Below are positions 16,709 through 27,140 of a DNA stretch of 64,000 nt, piece after piece (the stretch's first letter is position 1; every line of letters begins with the position of its first letter). Location: NCBI RefSeq assembly GCF_001427225.1, contig NZ_LMFH01000001.1:224330-288329 (forward strand). The letters are read 5' to 3'. The stretch comes from Lysobacter sp. Root494. GTDB taxonomy: Bacteria > Pseudomonadota > Gammaproteobacteria > Xanthomonadales > Xanthomonadaceae. The notes under the pieces are model-generated. The model saw only the letters and a program-made list of their open reading frames with translations. It searched no databases and was not told where the DNA came from. Both the position numbers and the translations under genes were made by a program.

Positions 16709-17505
16709 CTGCAGATCCTGACGGTCAGTGCACGCCCGGCCCCGGCGCGCAGGATTACGGAGTCTTCACTACCACGCGCGCCGTCGCGGGCGAGTGCATC
16801 GAACACCGGCAGCATCTGCGCCATGGCATTGCCGGCCGCTTGCTTCGACAGCACGCCGCCGGAAGATGCCTCGCCACGATCCTCGCCCAGCTCGAGCGCG
16901 ATCACGGGAGCGCCTTCGCGCGCGTGTCGCGACAGCACCATCGCCGCGCCGAGCAGGCCTTCGCTCGGAACCACCTGCCTCAGTGGGCCAGCCGATGCGC
17001 CGTCGTAAGCGGCCAGCAGTACCGCTTCGGCGCCGCTGGCCAACTGGGCCAGTGCTTCGATCAGTGCCTGCGCAAACGTGGCATCGCCTGCGCTGAGGGC
17101 TGTCGTGGGCTGCATCGCGCCGGTGCCGATCGTCCAGTAGCCCGCCGCCGCGTTGTGCACGGAATTGTGGAAGCGGGTCGGCGAAATGCTGCGCGGATCG
17201 CTCGCGAGCGCGGCGCACATGTAGTCGGTGATCACCAGGTCGCCGCTCGCCGAGGCAAACACCGAAGGCAATGCGATGGGCTCGCGTCCGGCCGCGGTGC
17301 AGGCGGCGAGCGCGACTTCCAGCGCGACCGCGACCGGCTCCGGTGCGCGTCGCCGTTCGTTGGGAGCGAGCAGTTGCGGCGACGGACGTGCCGGCGCATC
17401 GGCCACCAGTTCGCCACCGTTCGCGTACGCGCGGGCGGCATCCCACGACGGCAGGCCAGGCGCCCAGAAACCGACTCCTTCGATGGTGGCCTGCAACGGC
17501 GTCAT
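16705..17505 (-). CDS. KS-like chain-length-factor-type protein (ApeC-like)
   Basis: 266 residues of thiolase-fold sequence related to beta-ketoacyl synthases but short and lacking the nucleophilic Cys: the segment that would carry it reads TTALSAGDATFAQAL. The SVFASASGDLVITDYMC and SPTRFHNSVHNAAAGYW stretches match the N-terminal-type KS family (Ketoacyl-synt_2) called chain-length factor in APE clusters, where ApeC pairs with the active KS. It therefore probably forms a heterodimer with the KS encoded immediately upstream. The ATG at 17505 overlaps the KS stop (17502-17504). Confidence 0.85.
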   Translation of the reverse strand: MTPLQATIEGVGFWAPGLPSWDAARAYANGGELVADAPARPSPQLLAPNERRRAPEPVAVALEVALAACTAAGREPIALPSVFASASGDLVITDYMCAALASDPRSISPTRFHNSVHNAAAGYWTIGTGAMQPTTALSAGDATFAQALIEALAQLASGAEAVLLAAYDGASAGPLRQVVPSEGLLGAAMVLSRHAREGAPVIALELGEDRGEASSGGVLSKQAAGNAMAQMLPVFDALARDGARGSEDSVILRAGAGRALTVRICR

Positions 17506-18737
17506 GCAGGAGCCCGGCCGAATACCAGCGAGCAGTTGTTGCCGCCGAAGCCGAACGAATTGTTCATCGCGTGCGTGATCGGACGTCGCGCATTGTCGAA
17601 GCGGATCTGCGGACCGCACGCGGGATCGGGTGTGTCGCTGTTGAGGATGCCGGGCAGCTCGCCGTGTTCGAGCGCAAGCAGGGCGATCACCGATTCGACG
17701 ATGCCGGCCGCGCCCAGCGTGTGCCCGGTCCAGCCCTTGGTCGAGCTGGCGTGCAGCGTCTCGGGGAACAGCGCCGCGACCGCGAGCGCTTCGACGGAGT
17801 CGTTCGCCGGTGTCGCGGTGCCGTGCAGGTTCAGATAACCGACGTCATCGGGTTCGAGGCCTGCGCGCGCCAGCGCATCACGCATGGCCAGTTGCGCGCC
17901 GAGCCCCTGCGGATGCGGCGTCGACATGTGGTACGCGTCGCTGGATTCGCCGTAGCCGCGCAGTTGCAGCATGGACGGCGCGTCGGTGGCGCGTTCCAGC
18001 AACGCATAACCGCCGGCTTCCCCGAGCGACAGACCGGTGCGCGCGGCGTCGAACGGTCGGCACGGATCGCTCGACACCAGTTGCAAGGAGTTGAAACCGA
18101 ACAGGACGCTGCCGCAGAGCGTATCGATCCCGCCGACGAGCGCGGCATCGCACAGATTCGCCTCGATCAGGCGCGCGGCCTGCGCGAACACCTTCGCGCT
18201 GGATGAACACGCAGTGGCGACTGTCACGCACGGACCACGCAGGCCGGTGGCGGCCTGGACGAAGCCGCCGGGCGAGTGCGGTGCATGGATCATCGGCCGG
18301 TGCAGGTCGGCGGGCATCGCGCCGTTTTCGAGCCGCGCGTAGCCTTCCTCGGTGGCACCGATGCTGGCGGTCGAAGTGCCGATCACCACCGCAACGCGTT
18401 CAGCTCCGTGGCGCGCGGCGGCAGCGGCGACCGCTTCGCGCATTCCATCCTGCTGCAGCGCGAGCCATGCGAGCCGGTTGTTGCGGCATTCCCATTGCGC
18501 GAACTCGGGGGGAAGCGCGGCGTCTTCCAGGCCTTCGACGCGGCCGATCCAGCAATCCAGCGGCTCCTGGCCTGGCGCGAGCACGGGCAGGTCGTTGCGC
18601 CGCAGGCCACCGCGGCGTTCACGCAACGCGCGGAACTGCGCCTCGCAGCCGCGGCCGAGCGCGGTGGTGGCGGTGTACGCGCGGATCGCCAGCGGCGCCA
18701 TCGGCGGCGGGCGGACATGCGACGACATCGGCGACAC
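17502..18737 (-). CDS. beta-ketoacyl-ACP synthase of the aryl-polyene cluster
   Basis: Condensing enzyme that extends the aryl-primed chain with malonyl units. About 411 residues with a complete Cys-His-His site: CVTVATACSSSAK (nucleophile), NLHGTATPAND and WTGHTLGAAG, ending in a NNSFGFGGNNCSL loop. I choose the GTG at 18737 because an AAAGGAG ribosome-binding site lies 6 nt upstream; the ATG at 18728 (MSSHVRPP), three codons later, is the alternative. A TATACT -10 candidate lies at 18765-18770. It heads the three-gene minus-strand unit and is divergent from the DUF218 gene across 110 nt. Confidence 0.92.
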   Translation of the reverse strand: MSPMSSHVRPPPMAPLAIRAYTATTALGRGCEAQFRALRERRGGLRRNDLPVLAPGQEPLDCWIGRVEGLEDAALPPEFAQWECRNNRLAWLALQQDGMREAVAAAAARHGAERVAVVIGTSTASIGATEEGYARLENGAMPADLHRPMIHAPHSPGGFVQAATGLRGPCVTVATACSSSAKVFAQAARLIEANLCDAALVGGIDTLCGSVLFGFNSLQLVSSDPCRPFDAARTGLSLGEAGGYALLERATDAPSMLQLRGYGESSDAYHMSTPHPQGLGAQLAMRDALARAGLEPDDVGYLNLHGTATPANDSVEALAVAALFPETLHASSTKGWTGHTLGAAGIVESVIALLALEHGELPGILNSDTPDPACGPQIRFDNARRPITHAMNNSFGFGGNNCSLVFGRAPA

Positions 18738-18764
18738 GCATTGCTCCTTTGTGACAGGGGCCGG

Positions 18765-18770
18765 AGTATA
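18765..18770 (-). promoter_or_regulatory. candidate -10 box for the KS transcription unit
   Basis: TATACT on the minus strand lies 27 nt upstream of the chosen GTG, leaving a leader of about 20 nt that includes the AAAGGAG ribosome-binding site at 18744-18750. No good -35 element is visible, so an activator may be needed. Confidence 0.45.
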
Positions 18771-18847
18771 GCCAGCGGGGGTCCATGGCACGCGCGCCGC
18801 GCGGCCCGCCGATTTATCCTTGCGTCACGGGCCCGCAGCAGATCTCC

Positions 18848-19546
18848 ATGAAAACCTCGGCCATGAGCAGCCGGATCGTCCACCGTTTTTCCCTCGCCAT
18901 CGACCGCGACGTGCTGCATGCCGGCGTGGTCGCGCTGTCGGCGTGCGTGCTGAGCGCTGGGCTGGTGTACGTGGGCTATTTCGTGCACGTGTTGCGCGTC
19001 GCGAAGCGCGCCCCTTGCGAGCCGCAGCATGGCGACTGCGTGCTGCTGTTCGGCAAGAACGCGCCGCGCGGCCGCATCGACCGCGACTTCGCTGCGCGGC
19101 TGGATCGCGCGGTGTCGCTGTGGCAACACGCGCCGCGACGCAGCCTCGTGCTGCTGGGTGGCGGAGCGCAGGGCGAGCGCAGCGAGGCCGAAGTCGCGCG
19201 CGATGCCCTGCACGCGCGCGGGCTGGACCGCGAAGTCGCGATGCAGATGGAATCGCAGTCGCGCGACACGCTGCAGAACCTGCGCAACGCGCGCCTGCTG
19301 CTCGGCGAGGGCATGCGCACGCGCGTGACGCTGCTCAGCAACCGTTACCACCTCGCGCGCTGCGCGCTGTTCGCGAACCAGCTCGGCTACGACTGGGAAT
19401 TGTGCGCGGCCGAAGCGAAGCTCCGGCTCGGCCCCGGCACGCTGTGGCGGCTCGCGGGCGAAGCGGCGTACGTGTGCTGGATCGACCTGGGAACGCGCTG
19501 GGCGCGTTTGATCGGCCACCAGCGGATGCTGCAACGGGTAACGTAA
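18848..19546 (+). CDS. DUF218 (YdcF/ElyC-like) membrane-anchored protein
   Basis: 232 residues. One N-terminal membrane helix (about 20-45, HAGVVALSACVLSAGLVYVGYF) is followed by the DUF218 domain: DCVLLFGKNAPRGR, then RAVSLWQHAPRRSLVLLGGG, ESQSRDTLQNLRNARLLL and TLLSNRYHLARCALFAN, the conserved strand-helix steps of this family. DUF218 proteins such as ElyC/SanA affect cell-envelope or lipid-carrier processes in E. coli; the exact reaction is not known. The start at 18848 avoids a 21-residue polar extension. Its end is followed by a strong terminator. It lies next to the pigment cluster, but I see no evidence of shared function. Confidence 0.83.
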   Translation: MKTSAMSSRIVHRFSLAIDRDVLHAGVVALSACVLSAGLVYVGYFVHVLRVAKRAPCEPQHGDCVLLFGKNAPRGRIDRDFAARLDRAVSLWQHAPRRSLVLLGGGAQGERSEAEVARDALHARGLDREVAMQMESQSRDTLQNLRNARLLLGEGMRTRVTLLSNRYHLARCALFANQLGYDWELCAAEAKLRLGPGTLWRLAGEAAYVCWIDLGTRWARLIGHQRMLQRVT

Positions 19547-19550
19547 AAAA

Positions 19551-19576
19551 GGGATGGCGACGCGAGTCGCCATCCC
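19551..19576. terminator. intrinsic terminator between convergent genes
   Basis: A perfect 11-bp stem GGGATGGCGAC / GTCGCCATCCC closes a GCGA (GNRA-type) tetraloop. An A6 run precedes it on the plus strand (a T run on the minus strand), so the minus-strand reading, ending the DUF885 gene's transcript, is the better intrinsic terminator. The plus reading is followed by TGTTCG only. Confidence 0.8.
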
Positions 19577-19599
19577 TGTTCGAAGCATCCAGGCCGCGC

Positions 19600-21411
19600 T
19601 TACTTCGCCTTGCGCGCCGGCACGAATTCCTCGCGCACCGCCTTCGCCAGCAAGGCCGGCGGCAGCAGGCCCTGGTCGAGCAGGAAGTCGTTGAACGCCT
19701 TGCGATCGAACCGGTCGCCCAGCGCGATCTCGGTTTCCGCGCGCAGCTGCATGATCCGCGAATAGCCGTAGAAGTAACTGCCGGCCTGGCCTGGGGACTT
19801 CACCGAATAACGATCGACTTCCTGGCGCGCCATCGCCTTCGAGTAGCCGGCCTGTTCGGTCAGCACCTTGAACGCGGTATCGCGGTCGGTCAGTCCGAGG
19901 TTGATCATCGGATCGAGCATCGCGCGCGCCGCGCGCAACAGGCGGAACTGCAGGGCGATCAGCTGGCCTTCGAGCGGTTCGTACGGAACCATCTCGGCTT
20001 CGGCATACAACGCCCAGCCTTCGACGTTCACCGAATTGAACGCGTACAGCGTGCGCGCCAGCGACACGCCGCGCTCGACCATCGCGGTGAACTGCAGCTC
20101 GTGGCCGGGACGGCCCTCGTGCGCGGTGAGCGTCCACGCACCCGCCGGATAGTTGAAGTCGTCGTAGGGGCCGTCGGCGCCCGCGTTCGGATTGCCCAAG
20201 GGCAGCACGAAGGTGCCCTGCTGCCCGGTGTTGCCGATCAGCGGCGCCGGCAGGAAGTGCGGCGCGGGCTGCGCGGCGCTTTCGGCCGGCGTTCCCAGGC
20301 GCATCTGCATCGGGCGCTGCGGCAGGGAAACGACCTTGTTGGCGGCGATCAGGCGATCGAGCTCCGGCATGACCGTGTTGCGGTAATGCGGCTCGATCTG
20401 GTCGTTCTTCAGCTGCGGCTGCTTGAGCTCACGGATCACTTCGACGTAGTTCGTCGACTTCAGGCCCTTCGCCTTCGCCACCAGCGGCGCGAGCTGCTGC
20501 ATCGCGTTGCGGGTTTCCATGAACTCCAGCTGCGCGCGTTCGATCAGCACGCGCGGGTCGATGTCGATGCCGTAGTTCTTCAACGACAACGCGTACAGCT
20601 CCGCGGGCAGCTTGTAATCGGTGCGCGCGGTCGGCAGCACGGTCGACTTCGACCATGCGTTGTAGTCGGCCAGCTGCTTGTCCAGCGCATCGAGTGCGGT
20701 GGCGGCTTCGCCATCGAGCTTGTACTTGGCGAAGAGGTCGCGGATCCCCTGCACGTAGGTCTTCGCGTTATCGAGCGACTGCTGCACCTCGATCTGGGTG
20801 GGCTGCAGCAGCCCCTTCTCACTACGTTCCTCGTAACGCTGGCGCGCGAGCGTGGTCAGCGGCGTGGTGCCGGGCATCACGCCGACGTAGCGCTGCAGCC
20901 GCTGCACCGCCTTGGCGCGACGCTCCTGCGGCGTCTGGTCGGAGAGCAGCGACTGCATGCCCTGGAAGATGGTCTGGCCCGCATCGAGCCACGGACGCGT
21001 CAGCTTCTCGTTGACCTGGCTGGCTTCGATCTGGTCGTCCGCGGCGCGCAGCAGGATCGCGATGTCCTGTTTCACGTTCGCGTCGGTTTCACTCGCCGCC
21101 TTCGCCTGCAGTTCGGCCTTGGCCTTCGCGGTGGCCTCGCGGAAACGCTTTGCGTAGTTGGGCCCGAAGTCGAACACCTGGTCGTCGAAGCCCGGTACGC
21201 CGAAGAACGACACCTGTTCCGGCTGGAACGGCGCCTGCGCCTTGATCAGGATCTGGGTGTATTCGTTGCTCTTCGCTACCCACGACGGGGCGGCGGGGCG
21301 AGCCGAAGCCGGCTTCGCCGCAGGTGCCGCCTGCGCGAGCACGGTAGCGGGCGCGAACAGCGCCAGGGACACGGCGAAGAAAAGTGGCGCGAGTGCGGGG
21401 GACCTGGTCAC
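19600..21411 (-). CDS. DUF885 family secreted metallopeptidase-like protein
   Basis: 603 residues with a signal peptide (about 1-27, LAPLFFAVSLALFAPATVLAQA). The DUF885 zinc motif HEGRPGHELQF lies in the C-terminal half, followed by NVEGWALYAE with the third ligand Glu region and YFYGYSRIMQLR near the end. Family members are uncharacterised or dipeptidase-like, so secreted peptide hydrolysis is likely. The start is a GTG at 21411, preceded by AAGGAG at 7 nt; upstream in-frame ATGs lack any ribosome-binding site and would bury the signal peptide. It lies 82 nt downstream of the DPP-IV-like gene on the same strand, so the two peptidases may be co-expressed. Confidence 0.88.
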   Translation of the reverse strand: MTRSPALAPLFFAVSLALFAPATVLAQAAPAAKPASARPAAPSWVAKSNEYTQILIKAQAPFQPEQVSFFGVPGFDDQVFDFGPNYAKRFREATAKAKAELQAKAASETDANVKQDIAILLRAADDQIEASQVNEKLTRPWLDAGQTIFQGMQSLLSDQTPQERRAKAVQRLQRYVGVMPGTTPLTTLARQRYEERSEKGLLQPTQIEVQQSLDNAKTYVQGIRDLFAKYKLDGEAATALDALDKQLADYNAWSKSTVLPTARTDYKLPAELYALSLKNYGIDIDPRVLIERAQLEFMETRNAMQQLAPLVAKAKGLKSTNYVEVIRELKQPQLKNDQIEPHYRNTVMPELDRLIAANKVVSLPQRPMQMRLGTPAESAAQPAPHFLPAPLIGNTGQQGTFVLPLGNPNAGADGPYDDFNYPAGAWTLTAHEGRPGHELQFTAMVERGVSLARTLYAFNSVNVEGWALYAEAEMVPYEPLEGQLIALQFRLLRAARAMLDPMINLGLTDRDTAFKVLTEQAGYSKAMARQEVDRYSVKSPGQAGSYFYGYSRIMQLRAETEIALGDRFDRKAFNDFLLDQGLLPPALLAKAVREEFVPARKAK

Positions 21412-21493
21412 GGGATAGCTCCTTGGGTGGACGGCGCAGCATGGGCCGGCTTCATGCGCGAACCATGCGCCGAAGGTCACGGCATGGATCCTT

Positions 21494-24040
<2,547 letters not shown>

Positions 24041-24071
24041 AGAGCAACCATCGCAACGCGAGGACTTCCCC

Positions 24072-25121
24072 ATGCAATGGATGATTTACGGCGCCACCGG
24101 CTACACCGGCCGCCTGATCGCCGCCGAAGCCGCCAGGCGCGGCCTGCAACCGGTACTGGCGGGCCGCAACGAAGCCGCGCTGCGCGTGCTGGCCGACGAA
24201 CTGGGCTTGCGCTGGCGTCAGTTTCCTCTCGACCTGCCTACCGCGGTCGAAGAGGGATTGCGTGGCATTGACCTGGTGTTGCATTGCGCCGGCCCGTTCT
24301 CCGCCACCAGCGCGCCGATGCTCGAAGGCTGCCTCGCCAGGCGCACGCATTACCTCGACATCACCGGCGAGATTGACGTCTTCGCGCATTGCCACGCGCA
24401 GCATGCACGCGCGCAGGAAGCCGGAATCGTGGTGGCGCCCGGCGTCGGCTTCGACGTAGTGCCCAGTGATTGCCTCGCCGCGCAGTTGCATCGCGACAAT
24501 CCATGGGCGACCTCGCTGGTGCTCGCGTTCGAAGGCGGCGGCGGGTTCAGCCCGGGCACCGCGAAGACCAGCGTGGAAGGCCTCGGCAGCGGTGGGCGTG
24601 TACGCGAAAACGGCGAGCTCAAGCGTGTGCCGCTGGCGTGGAAGACGCGCACCTTCACCCGCGATGGCGCCGACCGCATGGCGATGACGATCCCGTGGGG
24701 CGACGTCTACACCGCGTACGTCAGCACCGGCATTCCGGACATCGAGGTCTATACCACCGCCTCCCCGAAAAGCATCGCGCGCATCCGCCGCCTGCGCATG
24801 CTAGGACCGCTGCTGCGCATGCAAGTCGTGCAGCGCTGGCTCAAGCGCCGCGTCGAGCGCAGCGTGAAAGGTCCGGATGCGCGGACGCGTGCGGACACGC
24901 AGGCGCACTTCTGGGGCGAAGTGCGCGGCAACGGCCGCGCGCAAGTGCGGCGCATGGTCACGCCGAACGGCTATGCGCTGACGGTCGATGCGTCGCTCGG
25001 GATCGTGCAGTGCTTCCTCGACAACCCGGCACCGCCTGGCGGGTACTACACGCCTTCGCAGCTGATGGGGCCGGATTACGTGCTGGAATTGCCGGGCGTG
25101 GCGATCGTGGGCCCGGTATGA
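24072..25121 (+). CDS. saccharopine-dehydrogenase-like / trans-acting enoyl reductase family protein
   Basis: 349 residues. N-terminal NAD(P)-binding fold MIYGATGYTGRLIAAEAARRG, then AGRNEAALRVLADELG and DLVLHCAGPFSATSAPMLEGC. This N-terminus is shared by saccharopine dehydrogenase-like proteins and the mycobacterial trans-acting enoyl reductases. The C-terminal part (SKLMGPDYVL-like QLMGPDYVLELPG) is typical of the latter. It is predicted to be a cytosolic reductase; the substrate is unknown. I choose ATG 24072 with GAGGA 8 nt upstream; a 15-residue longer form from 24027 begins in the degenerate repeat and looks artefactual. Confidence 0.83.
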   Translation: MQWMIYGATGYTGRLIAAEAARRGLQPVLAGRNEAALRVLADELGLRWRQFPLDLPTAVEEGLRGIDLVLHCAGPFSATSAPMLEGCLARRTHYLDITGEIDVFAHCHAQHARAQEAGIVVAPGVGFDVVPSDCLAAQLHRDNPWATSLVLAFEGGGGFSPGTAKTSVEGLGSGGRVRENGELKRVPLAWKTRTFTRDGADRMAMTIPWGDVYTAYVSTGIPDIEVYTTASPKSIARIRRLRMLGPLLRMQVVQRWLKRRVERSVKGPDARTRADTQAHFWGEVRGNGRAQVRRMVTPNGYALTVDASLGIVQCFLDNPAPPGGYYTPSQLMGPDYVLELPGVAIVGPV

Positions 25122-25146
25122 GGCTTGCCACGGACGCTATCTTGCC

Positions 25147-25328
25147 GCTCGTCATTCCCGCGAAGGCGGGAATCCAGTGACTTGGAGATTGCCGTGGAAC
25201 TGTCTGTACATGCTTGGCGAGCAAAAGCATCAGTCACCGGATGACCAGCGCTTCGCACTGTGGAAAGGCCCTTCCCGCCTGACCAGCCTCCGGTTGTGGT
25301 GAAGCACTTCCCGGGATGACGGGCAAGA
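25147..25328. repeat. dRS3-like repeat element, copy 4 (short left arm, long right arm)
   Basis: The left arm has the perfect ATTCCCGCGAAGGCGGGAAT at 25154-25173. The right arm (about 25228-25328) carries the long interior GGATGACCAGCGCTTCGC, CTGTGGAAA, CCTGACCAGCC, GGTTGTGGTGAAGCACTTC and ends GGATGACGGGC. It occupies most of the 283-nt gap between the reductase and YqhA-like genes. Confidence 0.8.
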
Positions 25329-25346
25329 AACGCAAACCGGCGCGAC

Positions 25347-25375
25347 TTGGCAGCGTCACCAGCGGCCGCTACCCT
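25347..25375 (+). promoter_or_regulatory. sigma-70-type promoter of the YqhA-like gene
   Basis: TTGGCA (25347-25352), a 17-nt spacer, then TACCCT (25370-25375). The expected transcription start near 25382 gives a leader of about 23 nt before the ATG at 25405. The promoter begins about 20 nt after the end of the palindromic repeat. Confidence 0.55.
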
Positions 25376-25404
25376 GCGGCGTCCCTGAAAAGCAACCGCA
25401 TCCA

Positions 25405-26052
25405 ATGTCCGACGTCCGTTCCGATGCCCGCCTCAATCCGCTGCCTGCGCTGATCTTCTCCTCGCGCTGGCTGCAGCTGCCGCTGTACCTGGGCCTGATC
25501 GTCGCGCAGGGCGTGTATGTCTTCCTGTTCGCCAAGGAGCTGTGGCACCTCATCCACGAGACGCCGCGGCTGAGCGAGCAGGACATCATGCTGATCGTGC
25601 TCGGCCTGATCGACGTGGTGATGATCTCGAACCTGTTGATGATGGTGATCGTCGGCGGTTACGAAACCTTCGTCTCGCGCCTGCGCCTGGAAGGCCACCC
25701 GGACCAGCCGGAATGGCTGAGCCATGTGAACGCGAGCGTGCTGAAGGTGAAGCTGGCGATGGCGATCATCGGCATCTCCTCGATCCACCTGCTCAAGAGC
25801 TTCATCGAAGTCGGCATGGTCGATGGCTTGCCGTTGTGCAGCACTGCCGCCGGCATCGAGGCCGTGAAGCTGATGCAGCCGCTGATCGATGCCGGGCAGA
25901 AGCTGAAGGCGTGTACGTCGATCACCACCGCTGGCGTGATGTGGCAGACGATCATCCATGGGCTCTTCATCGTCTCGGCGATCGGCATTGCCTACACCGA
26001 CAAGCTGATGACCGGTACGACCAGCAAGCGCGAACACGCCCACGCGCACTGA
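25405..26052 (+). CDS. YqhA-like integral membrane protein (UPF0114/TIGR00645)
   Basis: 215 residues with helices at about 20-45 (WLQLPLYLGLIVAQGVYVFLF), 60-85 (IMLIVLGLIDVVMISNLLMMVIVGGYE), 112-130 and 170-195. The segments SNLLMMVIVGGYETFVS and WLSHVNASVLKVKLAMAIIGISSIHLLKSF are the conserved UPF0114 core. No function is established for the family, though small-channel-like roles have been suggested. It stands alone with its own promoter; the downstream gene is convergent, with a 5-nt gap. A His-rich tail (KREHAHAH) is visible. Confidence 0.9.
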   Translation: MSDVRSDARLNPLPALIFSSRWLQLPLYLGLIVAQGVYVFLFAKELWHLIHETPRLSEQDIMLIVLGLIDVVMISNLLMMVIVGGYETFVSRLRLEGHPDQPEWLSHVNASVLKVKLAMAIIGISSIHLLKSFIEVGMVDGLPLCSTAAGIEAVKLMQPLIDAGQKLKACTSITTAGVMWQTIIHGLFIVSAIGIAYTDKLMTGTTSKREHAHAH

Positions 26053-26057
26053 AGCGT

Positions 26058-27017
26058 TCAGCGGCGCTGCATGATCGCGCGACGCAGCGCAACGGCGCTC
26101 GCGCGATCCGAAAACCGCAGTCCGCCGTCGGCGGATCGCGCAAGGCCAAGCGCGGCGTAGCTGGAATCCAGCGACGGAAATTCGCGCGATGCGGCGTACT
26201 CCCGGTAGCGGTCGCGGAAACCGGCGCCGCCGGCGATGCGATCCAGCTGGGTGACGAAATCCTCGGGTGCCACTGCGCCGCTACCACGCAGGCAGCAATC
26301 CGAATAGCGGGAAAGCACGTCGTCCAGGCTGCTGCCGGCGCGACGCAGCGCGAGGTCCCTCTCGAGCCAGTACGCGGCGCCGGCCCAGTACACCCGCATC
26401 GTGCCGCGGCGACCGGGGCTCAGTTCGTCGAGTCGCAGGCCGCTGCCTTCGCGCTGGCCGCGGCCGAAACCGGCGTCGAGACGGCGCCAGACTTCCTCTT
26501 CGCCAAGCGATCCGCTGCGGGCACGCAGGACGTTCTGGTAATAGCTCGCCAGGCCTTCCGCGAGCCAACGCCCGTCATCGCCCAGGTAGGGGTGGAACAG
26601 GTGCGAAAGTTCATGTACCGCAGTCCAGTCGGCGCGCAGTTCTTCAAGGCTCGCGCCCTTGCGCACGTAGAGCAGCACCGCGACCGATCCGCGACGTGAA
26701 GTCTGGCCCCAGGGAACGGGACTGTCGCTGCGCCGGTCGACCTCGCTGATGCGTACGGTCGCCTCTTCGAGCGGGAAACGACCGTACGCGCCCAGGCTTG
26801 CCCGCGCCGCTTCGGCGATCCACTCGCGCAGCATGCGCGTGCGCGTTGCGTCGATTTCTGGCGCGATGCTGATCCGGAGCGTGCGACCGCCGGCAGTCAG
26901 CATGTCGCCGTCGATCTCCAGTGCATTGGGCGAAGCTTGCACCGATGCAGCAAGCAGGCACGCAGGAACCAGGGCGCGCATTGCCATGAGGGAGGCGGGT
27001 CGCAACGATCTGAACAT
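26058..27017 (-). CDS. secreted gluzincin-type metallopeptidase-like protein
   Basis: About 319 residues with an N-terminal hydrophobic segment (LMAMRALVPACLLAASVQAS) serving as a signal peptide. The zinc motif HELSH is followed by FHPYLGDDGRWLAEGLASYYQNV, which gives the HExxH-(~18)-E pattern of M1-like gluzincins. The rest (MRVYWAGAAYWLERDLALRR) also resembles the helical region of M1/M61-like enzymes. No aminopeptidase GxMEN motif is seen, so the substrate is unclear. Start uncertain: ATG 27017 (MFRSLRPAS) or ATG 26987 (MAMRALV), neither with a clear ribosome-binding site. It is divergent from uvrD. Confidence 0.78.
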   Translation of the reverse strand: MFRSLRPASLMAMRALVPACLLAASVQASPNALEIDGDMLTAGGRTLRISIAPEIDATRTRMLREWIAEAARASLGAYGRFPLEEATVRISEVDRRSDSPVPWGQTSRRGSVAVLLYVRKGASLEELRADWTAVHELSHLFHPYLGDDGRWLAEGLASYYQNVLRARSGSLGEEEVWRRLDAGFGRGQREGSGLRLDELSPGRRGTMRVYWAGAAYWLERDLALRRAGSSLDDVLSRYSDCCLRGSGAVAPEDFVTQLDRIAGGAGFRDRYREYAASREFPSLDSSYAALGLARSADGGLRFSDRASAVALRRAIMQRR

Positions 27018-27128
27018 GGGAAGCGGCGTCCGGCAGTGTCCGCGCCACTGTGCCGCCGAAACCGTGAAGGCCGCCTTTCCCGACGGCGTCCTCAACCTGC
27101 GTTCTCAATGAGCGACACGCGTGGCCGG

Positions 27129-27134
27129 TAGAAT
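27129..27134 (+). promoter_or_regulatory. -10 box for a probably leaderless uvrD transcript
   Basis: TAGAAT ends 6 nt before the uvrD ATG (spacer GCCGGC). The same arrangement with nearly the same spacer occurs at polA. No ribosome-binding site and no clear -35 are present. Confidence 0.55.
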
Positions 27135-27140
27135 GCCGGC

